Part shown: in pieces, positions 13,643-18,852 of the stretch
How the letters are laid out: every line of letters begins with the position of its first letter
Numbering within the stretch: position 1 is the stretch's first letter
NCBI GenBank assembly: GCA_018221025.1
Contig: JAAOXX010000020.1
Location: forward strand, 1-18,852
Length of the DNA: 18,852 nt
Source: Candidatus Altarchaeota archaeon
GTDB taxonomy: Archaea > SpSt-1190
Direction of reading: 5' to 3'
Made by a program: the position numbers and the translations under genes
Notes under the pieces: model-generated
Databases searched by the model: none
What the model was told of the DNA's origin: nothing
What the model saw: the letters and a program-made list of their open reading frames with translations, nothing else

Positions 13643-13716
13643 TGGGTCCGGAGGGAATCGAACCCTCGACTACTGGGTTAAAAGCCCAGCGCTCTACCGG
13701 ACTAAGCTACGGACCC
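13643..13716 (-). tRNA. tRNA-Lys(TTT)
   Basis: Acceptor GGGTCCG/CGGACCC with discriminator A. Anticodon stem CTGGG/CCCAG with loop CTTTTAA gives anticodon TTT. The T arm is GAGGG-TTCGATT-CCCTC. Standard short variable loop, no intron, no encoded CCA. Confidence 0.96.
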
Positions 13717-13740
13717 GGCTTTATTATTCCTCATGTTTAT

Positions 13741-13747
13741 TTTATAT
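13741..13747 (-). promoter_or_regulatory. TATA box of tRNA-Lys
   Basis: The minus strand reads ACATATAAAAT, centred about 28 nt upstream of the mature tRNA 5' end. That spacing suits a very short 5' leader. Confidence 0.45.
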
Positions 13748-13769
13748 GTCTTGCCTAGTGCACAAATAC

Positions 13770-13776
13770 TTTTAAT
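13770..13776 (+). promoter_or_regulatory. TATA box of the first thioredoxin-fold gene
   Basis: TTTTAAT is centred 24 nt before GTG 13797. This supports that start; TTG 13776 and GTG 13779 overlap or abut the TATA element and are unlikely. Confidence 0.5.
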
Positions 13777-13796
13777 TGGTGCGACTTTCGGGTTAT

Positions 13797-14567
13797 GTGG
13801 TAATAAAGTCACTGGGCAGTACTTGGAATTTCCTCAAGAAAACAGAGGTAATTGTTGTATTGTTGATTTTTAGTTCAGTTCTAATGGGCACTAATATGCT
13901 CGTGACAAGAGCAATTTCCAATCTATCATCTTCAGATACATTTGAGACGACTGGCGGTCCAGTTGCAAGAGGATTTATTATGTCTTACTGCCCCTACGGA
14001 CTGCAATTCTTGAAGGCATATATTCCGGTGATTGAGCTACTTGGAAATGACGCCGACGTAATTGTTAACTTCGTGAGCTACGCAATGCATGACAAAAAAG
14101 AACTCGATGAAAACAATGTTATGTACTGTCTTCAGACCGAACAAAACACAAAATTCACCACATACTTGAGGTGCTTTGTTGAGTCCGAAAACTCAGACAG
14201 TTGCATTGAATCAACAGGAGTTAATTCAGAAGCACTCGACACCTGTGTGGCAAGCCTTGATGCAGAATACAGAATTACTGAACTATACAACGATAGGTCA
14301 ACGTGGAGCGGTGGAAGATTTCCACAATACGGCGTTGATAAAGATTTGAACACTCAATACGGTGTACAAGGTTCTCCAACATTTGTTTTAAATGGTAAGC
14401 AGGTTTCCGTTCCACGAGTTGCAGAATCGATTAAACAGGCAATTTGTGCGGAGTTTGATACGCCCCCTGTGGCATGTAATACGGTGCTAAGCACTGCATC
14501 TGAACAGCCGAGCTTTGGTCCAATTGGTCAGGGCGGTGCACCGACTGCCGATACTCAGTGCGGATAA
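13797..14567 (+). CDS. Membrane-anchored thioredoxin-fold protein with CPYG motif (DsbA/GILT-like)
   Basis: 256 residues from a GTG. An uncleaved signal anchor at about 17-37 (VIVVLLIFSSVLMGTNMLV) places the rest outside the membrane. The first thioredoxin strand reads ARGFIMSYCPYGLQF: the active-site position is CPYG (Cys65), so the second Cys of a CxxC is missing. The cis-Pro loop is present as GVQGSPTFVLNG. Between them are several Cys (MYCLQ, LRCFVE, DSCIE, DTCVA), the pattern seen in CP[YF]G-type GILT-like proteins. It is paired in tandem with a CxxC DsbA-like protein, its possible redox partner. The C-terminus is low-complexity and ends in CG. The fold is fairly sure; oxidoreductase activity is uncertain. 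Confidence 0.72.
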   Translation: MVIKSLGSTWNFLKKTEVIVVLLIFSSVLMGTNMLVTRAISNLSSSDTFETTGGPVARGFIMSYCPYGLQFLKAYIPVIELLGNDADVIVNFVSYAMHDKKELDENNVMYCLQTEQNTKFTTYLRCFVESENSDSCIESTGVNSEALDTCVASLDAEYRITELYNDRSTWSGGRFPQYGVDKDLNTQYGVQGSPTFVLNGKQVSVPRVAESIKQAICAEFDTPPVACNTVLSTASEQPSFGPIGQGGAPTADTQCG

Positions 14568-14571
14568 GCTT

Positions 14572-14598
14572 AACACCGATAACTTTTTTAAACACCGA
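14572..14598 (+). promoter_or_regulatory. Promoter of the second thioredoxin-fold gene, TATA flanked by a direct repeat
   Basis: TTTTTTAAA (14584-14592) is centred about 24 nt before ATG 14613. AACACCGA occurs at 14572-14579 and again at 14591-14598, bracketing the TATA element with a 19-nt period. It may be a regulator site or chance. Confidence 0.45.
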
Positions 14599-14612
14599 AC
14601 TTTATTCAGAAC

Positions 14613-15350
14613 ATGGTAAGCAAGAAAAAGTCTTTTTCTGCAAGTGTACTTGGGTTATTGAAGAGAAATGAAGTACTCACCGCACTACTCATCCTTAATG
14701 TGGTTTTAGTGGCAAGTAATCTCTACATGACTCGTGCATTGCCCGTAGCCGATATTGTGGCCGCTCCAGAAATGCAGCCACAGGTTCAGTCAAAGACACA
14801 GCCCAAAGCACAGCCAGCACCTGCACCAACTATTGCTGTAAGTTCTGACGATGACCCTTCCAAGGGTTCACCAGATGCGCCATTGACCCTTATTGAGTTT
14901 GGCGATTATGGATGCGGTTATTGTGGTCGTTTCTACACAGAAACCCTGCCCTTAATTGTTGAAAACTATGTTAATACTGGTAAAGTTAGATATGTTTACA
15001 GAGATTTTCTACGAGGGAATTCGAAGGCTGCTGAAGCCTCTGAGTGCGCTGATGACCAGGGTAAGTTCTGGGAATATCATGAAATCTTGTTTAAGAGGTC
15101 CTCTGACTGGCGTTCAAAGGGAATAGATGCCTTCAAGGACTATGCTTCAGAACTCGAGTTAAACACTGAAACTTTCAACAGCTGCCTTGACTCTGGTGAA
15201 AAACTCGCTGAAGCTCAGAAAGACACTAATGATGGCTCTTCTTACGGAGTGAGCGGAACCCCAACTTTCTTCATAAATGGTTTCAAATTCGTTGGAGCTC
15301 AGCCCTATGAGAACTTTCAAGCTGCAATTGAACAGGTATTGGCTCAATAA
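14613..15350 (+). CDS. Membrane-anchored DsbA-like thiol oxidoreductase (CGYC)
   Basis: 245 residues. A signal anchor at about 20-42 is followed by a Pro/Gln/Lys-rich linker (53-74) and a DsbA/thioredoxin_4 domain facing outwards. The domain has DPSKGSPDAPLTLIEFGDYG, active-site CGYC (Cys101, Cys104), the helical insertion with KFWEYHEILFKRSSDW, and cis-Pro in GVSGTPTFFING (about 216). By family it makes or rearranges disulfides in extracytoplasmic proteins. Two further Cys (SECADD, NSCLDS) are in the helical part. ATG 14613 is supported by a TATA box 24 nt upstream and a basic N-terminus (MVSKKK). It shares anchor layout and orientation with the CPYG protein encoded 45 nt upstream. Confidence 0.9.
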   Translation: MVSKKKSFSASVLGLLKRNEVLTALLILNVVLVASNLYMTRALPVADIVAAPEMQPQVQSKTQPKAQPAPAPTIAVSSDDDPSKGSPDAPLTLIEFGDYGCGYCGRFYTETLPLIVENYVNTGKVRYVYRDFLRGNSKAAEASECADDQGKFWEYHEILFKRSSDWRSKGIDAFKDYASELELNTETFNSCLDSGEKLAEAQKDTNDGSSYGVSGTPTFFINGFKFVGAQPYENFQAAIEQVLAQ

Positions 15351-15368
15351 ACCTGTTAACGGCGGGAG

Positions 15369-15383
15369 TTTTCCTTTATTTTT
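15369..15383 (+). terminator. T-rich tract after the thioredoxin-fold genes
   Basis: TTTT, TTT and TTTTT runs begin 19 nt after the stop codon, without a strong hairpin. This suits archaeal T-run termination, but AT richness makes it a weak call. Confidence 0.3.
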
Positions 15384-15392
15384 AAAGAAACC

Positions 15393-15400
15393 TTTTTAAA
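15393..15400 (+). promoter_or_regulatory. TATA box of the RNA polymerase operon
   Basis: TTTTTAAA, core centred at 15397, predicts a transcript start near 15421-15422. That leaves a leader of about 75 nt before rpoB2, unlike most genes in this window. The element and following bases (TTTTTAAACAACGAA) nearly match the promoter of the second thioredoxin-fold gene. Confidence 0.5.
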
Positions 15401-15421
15401 CAACGAAATTGCACCAAAATA

Positions 15422-15499
15422 GTGCAGCTCACTAACCATTTCAACAGCAGTAGTTATTATTCCCTCAATTTTGAGGTCATTGGAGGCGTTTGTGTATGA
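15422..15499 (+). CDS. Possible leaderless leader peptide (uORF) of the rpoB operon
   Basis: A 25-codon frame starts at GTG 15422, exactly 25 nt from the TATA centre, the spacing at which leaderless genes start in this window. It stays open through the whole leader and ends at TGA 15497-15499, overlapping the rpoB2 ATG as ATGA. The encoded peptide begins MQLTNHFNSSSYY and ends in GGVCV. It has no recognised homologue, and a short open frame can arise by chance. If real, it could couple or tune translation of rpoB2. Confidence 0.35.
   Translation: MQLTNHFNSSSYYSLNFEVIGGVCV
15463..15476 (+). other. Small hairpin in the rpoB2 leader
   Basis: CCTCA and TGAGG form a 5-bp stem with loop ATTT, ending 5 nt before the rpoB2 SD (GGAGG, 15482-15486). 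Ribosomes on the possible leader ORF would melt it. It is weak alone. Confidence 0.25.
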
Positions 15500-17001
15500 A
15501 AAAAGCGATTTCCCAATTATCTAAGGCATTCTTTGATGAATATGGGGTCGCGAGGCATCACATTGATTCTTTTAACATATTTTTGAATGAAGGTATGCAA
15601 CGAGTTATTTACGAAGTTGAGGCGATGGAACCCCTAATTGTTCCATCTGGATTTGATGCTTATAGACTCGTTTTTGGAAAGCTCAGAATTCTCCATCCTG
15701 TTGTGAAAGAAGCAGATGGTTCATCCAGTCTTCTTTACCCAATGGAAGCAAGAATTCGAAATCTAACTTACTCAGCTCCTATTCAATTAGAAGTTATTCC
15801 AGAAAGGGACGGTTCAAAGGGTGAGCCTGTTTGGGCAGATATTGGTGCACTTCCAATAATGGTCAAGAGTGATAAGTGCCTCCTTCACGGATTGAGTTCT
15901 GAAGAGTTGGTTGAAGTGGGAGAAGACCCATACGACCCAGGTGGTTACTTTATTATTAGTGGTACTGAGCGAGTGCTCATGAGTATTGAAGACTTAGTTC
16001 CAAATGTTCCACTACTCGAAATTCCTCGTTCAGGAACTGCAGAGGAAATTGCAAGATTATTCAGTGAAGTTCCAGGTTTCAGAATTCCACACTTATTCGA
16101 ACGAAGAAGTGATGGAGTAATTTATGTATCTTGGGCCAGGGTTCCAAAAATCCCACTCGCAATTGTACTAAAAGCACTTGGTTTGGAGACAGACAAAGAG
16201 ATTGTAGAAATGATTTCTGAGAATCCGAAATTTGTGGAAGATATTATGGTCAATATTGAAATGCTTGAAGAGATTGAAACTCAAGATGATGCGCTCGATG
16301 CAATTGGAAAGAAACTCAAGATTGGTCAAGGAACCGAATACCGAGTTGAACGCTCAGCATATCTCATGGATAATTATCTCTTGCCTCATATTGGTAAAGG
16401 TAAGAAACTTCGACCAGACAAAGCCATGTTTGTTGGCTCTGTTGCAGAGAGGCTAATGAATTTCCATCATGGAAATCTGCCAGCCGACGACAAAGACCAT
16501 TATGGTAATAAGCGACTCAAACTTGCCGGAGAATTAATGGAGCAGCTGTTTAGGGCGGCTTTCAAGACTCTCGCAAATGATATGAAATACAGCTTTGAGC
16601 GCATTGTTAAACGGGGGCGCGAACCAAGCCCAGTTACAATTATTCGTTCACAACTCCTAACTAGCAGAATCAGTAGTGCAATGGCAACTGGATACTGGAT
16701 TGGTGGGAGGTCTGGTGTTGCTCAACATCTTCAGAGACTAAATTTCTTTGATACAATGAGTCACCTGAGAAGAGTTATGAGTCCTCTTGCAAGCGGCCAG
16801 CCGCATTTTGAAGCAAGAGAACTCCACCCAACACATTGGGGAAAGCTTTGTGTTGCTGAAACGCCAGAAGGTTCAAATATTGGTTTGAGAAAGAATCTTG
16901 CATTATTTGCAAAACTCAGTTATAATACACCCTCAGATTCTGTTGGCAAGCATCTGAAGAAAGTTTTGGAGGAAACAACAAGTGGTAGACGTAATGCTTA
17001 A
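15496..17001 (+). CDS. rpoB2: DNA-directed RNA polymerase subunit B''
   Basis: 501 residues, the N-terminal half of the split archaeal beta subunit. It forms the lobe and protrusion and part of the fork. The N-terminus KAFFDEYGVARHHIDSFNIFLNEGMQRVI and the later DPGGYFIISGTERVLMSIEDLVPN are typical. Near the end are RSGVAQHLQRLNFFDTMSHLRRVMSPL and LHPTHWGKLCVAETPEGSNIGLRKNLAL, the conserved fork/rifampicin-pocket region, after which the split occurs. ATG 15496 is chosen: GGAGG is 9 nt upstream; TTG 15490 is too close to it. rpoH, commonly upstream of rpoB2 in archaea, is not present; the upstream gene is a DsbA-like protein. Confidence 0.97.
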   Translation: MKKAISQLSKAFFDEYGVARHHIDSFNIFLNEGMQRVIYEVEAMEPLIVPSGFDAYRLVFGKLRILHPVVKEADGSSSLLYPMEARIRNLTYSAPIQLEVIPERDGSKGEPVWADIGALPIMVKSDKCLLHGLSSEELVEVGEDPYDPGGYFIISGTERVLMSIEDLVPNVPLLEIPRSGTAEEIARLFSEVPGFRIPHLFERRSDGVIYVSWARVPKIPLAIVLKALGLETDKEIVEMISENPKFVEDIMVNIEMLEEIETQDDALDAIGKKLKIGQGTEYRVERSAYLMDNYLLPHIGKGKKLRPDKAMFVGSVAERLMNFHHGNLPADDKDHYGNKRLKLAGELMEQLFRAAFKTLANDMKYSFERIVKRGREPSPVTIIRSQLLTSRISSAMATGYWIGGRSGVAQHLQRLNFFDTMSHLRRVMSPLASGQPHFEARELHPTHWGKLCVAETPEGSNIGLRKNLALFAKLSYNTPSDSVGKHLKKVLEETTSGRRNA

Positions 17002-18790
17002 TGGGCGGGTCATGGCCCGTGTTGAAGTGGCTCAAGCTAGACGTATCATTAAGAAGATGGTTGACTTGAGGCGAAAAGGCAAGATTCATCCAGAAGTTAC
17101 GATTGCCTTCATTGAAGAAAGAAACGAAATCCGTATTGATACTCGAGAGGGTCGTGTTTTGAGACCGCTGATTATTGTTAAGCGCGGAGTTCCTCAACTC
17201 AAAGATGAGGATATCAAAAAACTTGAAAAAGGAAGTTTCACTTGGAAAGACCTAATTAAACATGCTAAAATTGAATTCCTCGATGCTGAGGAGGAAGAAG
17301 GTGCATTAATTGCTGTTGATGCAAAAGACTTAACCAGTAAACATACTCACTTGGAAATTCACCCAATTACACTTCTCGGTGTTCCTGGTTCACTTATCCC
17401 CTATGCAAATTACTCGAGGGGAGACCGTGTTAACTATGGTACGAGTAAGGGTGTAAAACAAGGCGTCGGTATCTATTCACTAAATTATCCTATTCGTTTC
17501 GATACATTCACCAATATCCTTCACTATCCTCAGACACCAATTATTCGCACAAAACTCCATGATATATTGGGATTTGACCACCATCCTGCTGGACAGAACT
17601 TTACTGTTGCTATGATGGTTTGGGAAGGTTTCAATATGGAGGACGGAATGGTATTCAACCAAGCCAGCTTGGAAAGGGCACTAGCTCGAAGTACTTATTT
17701 TAGACCATACCTGACTGTTGAAAACAGATACCCTGGAGGTCAAGAGGACCGAATTGAATTCCCGGGGAAAGATGTAACAGGATTTAGTGAAGACACAGAT
17801 TATTCTAATCTTGATGAGGATGGAATTGTTCATCCAGAAACATGGGCTGCGAGTGATGCAGTTTTAGTTGGAAAAACTTCACCACCAAGATTCCTTGGTG
17901 CAATGAGCATTTTCAGAATGGGTGTAGAATCCCGTAGAGATACTAGTGAAAGAGTTAGACACGATGAGCGTGGATGGATTGATTCAATTGTAGTTTCAGA
18001 AAATATTGATGGGCGAAAACTAGTAAATGTTAAAGTTCGTGAAGACAGGGTTTCTGAAATTGGAGACAAGTTTTCATCTCGCCACGGGCAGAAGGGAGTT
18101 ATTGGTATGGTTGTTCCCCAAGAGGATATGCCATTCACTGAAAGCGGAATAATTCCTGATATGCTAACTAATCCACATGGTATTCCAAGTCGTATGACGT
18201 TTAACCAGTTGATTGAAATTATGGCGGGTAAAGCCGGTTCTCTCGAAGGTTCAACACTCGATGGAACTCCATTTGAAGGAGACCCAATTGAAGAAGCTCG
18301 ACGAATTCTAATTAAACATGGTATGAAACCGTCCGGAAAAGAAAAAATGTATGATGGTCGTACTGGAAAAGCCTATGAAGTTGAAATTTTCACTGGTGTA
18401 ATTTATTATCACAAAGTTCGCCACATGGTGGCAAACAAGATTCATGCACGTGCAAGAGGACCTGTTCAGATGCTTACTCGACAGCCTACTGAAGGTAGGA
18501 GTAAGCTTGGAGGTCTCAGAATGGGAGAGATGGAAAAGGATGCACTCGTTTCACATGGTGCATCTCTATTGCTCCATGAAAGATTTGGTTCCGATAAAAC
18601 ACGTGTTCCTGTGTGTCTTAAGTGTGGACTCACTGCAACCCATGATTTCGTAAAGGACAGGTCATACTGCCCTGTTTGCGGAAGCGAAGAAATTGAATGG
18701 GTTGAAGTCAGCTACGCCTTCCACATCTTATTGCAAGAATTGATTTCATTGGGAATCTATCCAAAAATTACATTGCGCGACAAAGGGTGA
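16982..18790 (+). CDS. rpoB1: DNA-directed RNA polymerase subunit B'
   Basis: 602 residues from a GTG, the C-terminal half of the beta subunit. Key blocks: VMLNGRVMARVEVAQARRII at the start; HLEIHPITLLGVPGSLIPYANYSRGDRVNYG; WEGFNMEDGMVFNQASLERAL (about 213-233, part of the catalytic centre); KFSSRHGQKGVIG (about 360-373); and the zinc site CLKC...CPVC near the C-terminus (about 544-566). The terminal YAFHILLQELISLGI contacts A'. The GTG overlaps the end of rpoB2 by 20 nt and has GGAGG 9 nt upstream (16968-16972), so translation is coupled. ATG 16994 is in frame but 21 nt from the SD. Usual length and motifs. Confidence 0.97.
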   Translation: MVDVMLNGRVMARVEVAQARRIIKKMVDLRRKGKIHPEVTIAFIEERNEIRIDTREGRVLRPLIIVKRGVPQLKDEDIKKLEKGSFTWKDLIKHAKIEFLDAEEEEGALIAVDAKDLTSKHTHLEIHPITLLGVPGSLIPYANYSRGDRVNYGTSKGVKQGVGIYSLNYPIRFDTFTNILHYPQTPIIRTKLHDILGFDHHPAGQNFTVAMMVWEGFNMEDGMVFNQASLERALARSTYFRPYLTVENRYPGGQEDRIEFPGKDVTGFSEDTDYSNLDEDGIVHPETWAASDAVLVGKTSPPRFLGAMSIFRMGVESRRDTSERVRHDERGWIDSIVVSENIDGRKLVNVKVREDRVSEIGDKFSSRHGQKGVIGMVVPQEDMPFTESGIIPDMLTNPHGIPSRMTFNQLIEIMAGKAGSLEGSTLDGTPFEGDPIEEARRILIKHGMKPSGKEKMYDGRTGKAYEVEIFTGVIYYHKVRHMVANKIHARARGPVQMLTRQPTEGRSKLGGLRMGEMEKDALVSHGASLLLHERFGSDKTRVPVCLKCGLTATHDFVKDRSYCPVCGSEEIEWVEVSYAFHILLQELISLGIYPKITLRDKG

Positions 18791-18796
18791 AAATGA

Positions 18797-18852
18797 ATGG
18801 AAAATATAATCCGTAAGGAAATAGGTGGGATTACATTTGGGATGTTTAGTCC
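18797..18852 (+). CDS. rpoA1: DNA-directed RNA polymerase subunit A', N-terminus (3' partial)
   Basis: Only the first 18 codons are in the window: MENIIRKEIGGITFGMFSP up to the edge, matching the A' N-terminus in which an I.FG..SP motif precedes the zinc-binding region. GGGTGA at the end of rpoB1 serves as SD, 6 nt from the ATG. An ATG at 18793 opens a frame that stops after seven codons. The order B''-B'-A' is the standard archaeal polymerase operon, which supports the call despite the short stretch. Confidence 0.85.
   Translation, partial: MENIIRKEIGGITFGMFS

Noticed and set aside
16232..16456. Alternative-frame protein inside rpoB2
   Set aside because: Shadow of a highly conserved gene, with low-complexity composition and no start signal.
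1..18852. Mobile elements, CRISPR repeats or a genomic island at the tRNA genes
   Set aside because: No transposase, integrase, repeat-spacer pattern or duplicated tRNA 3' end was seen, and the genes around the tRNAs are housekeeping in type.

Overview
The window is a gene-dense stretch of an archaeal chromosome. The diagnostic genes are transcription factor B, an RNA polymerase beta subunit split into B'' and B' followed by the start of A', ribosomal protein L40e, archease, a geranylgeranyl-reductase-type flavoprotein, an Lrp regulator, and three tRNA genes without encoded CCA. Many genes begin about 24-25 nt downstream of a TATA box, so their mRNAs are probably leaderless, while genes inside operons carry Shine-Dalgarno (SD) motifs. 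The AT-rich composition, the split rpoB and the unusual first three genes suggest a euryarchaeon or DPANN-type archaeon. I cannot fix the lineage from sequence alone.

Region by region. 1-3925 (+): a three-gene operon of a large xylose-isomerase/AP-endonuclease-like TIM-barrel protein (5' end outside the window) and two paralogous nucleotidyltransferases with a HEPN-like helical region. 3918-4585: a Cys-containing DUF483-like gene (-) and rpl40e (+), sharing one palindromic TATA box. 4605-6433 (+): a degenerate UbiA-like membrane protein and a geranylgeranyl-reductase-family flavoprotein, suggesting isoprenoid-lipid metabolism. 6565-8379 (+): TFB, a small SWIM zinc-finger protein and an RBBP9-like hydrolase. 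8398-8478 (+): tRNA-Ser(GCT) with a trailer hairpin. 8550-10385: glutamine synthetase (-) divergent from an Lrp/AsnC regulator (+). 10428-12127 (+): ABC-2 exporter ATPase and permease. 12135-13716 (-): archease, a small membrane protein, tRNA-Leu(CAA), dCMP deaminase and tRNA-Lys(TTT), the last with a trailer hairpin matching that of tRNA-Ser. 13797-15350 (+): two membrane-anchored thioredoxin-fold proteins. 15422-18852 (+): a possible leaderless leader peptide, then rpoB2, rpoB1 and the first codons of rpoA1.

The strongest candidates for something undescribed are (i) the TIM-barrel/double nucleotidyltransferase operon, whose first and third proteins share the hexapeptide IDLGPL and whose nucleotidyltransferases appear to lack the third catalytic carboxylate; (ii) a 25-codon leader ORF that starts where a leaderless transcript of the rpoB operon should begin and ends in an ATGA overlap with rpoB2; (iii) near-identical hairpins placed 2 nt after two tRNA genes; and (iv) a single TATA box exactly midway between two divergent leaderless starts. 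No mobile element, CRISPR array or phage gene was seen, and there is no gene-free stretch above about 150 bases.
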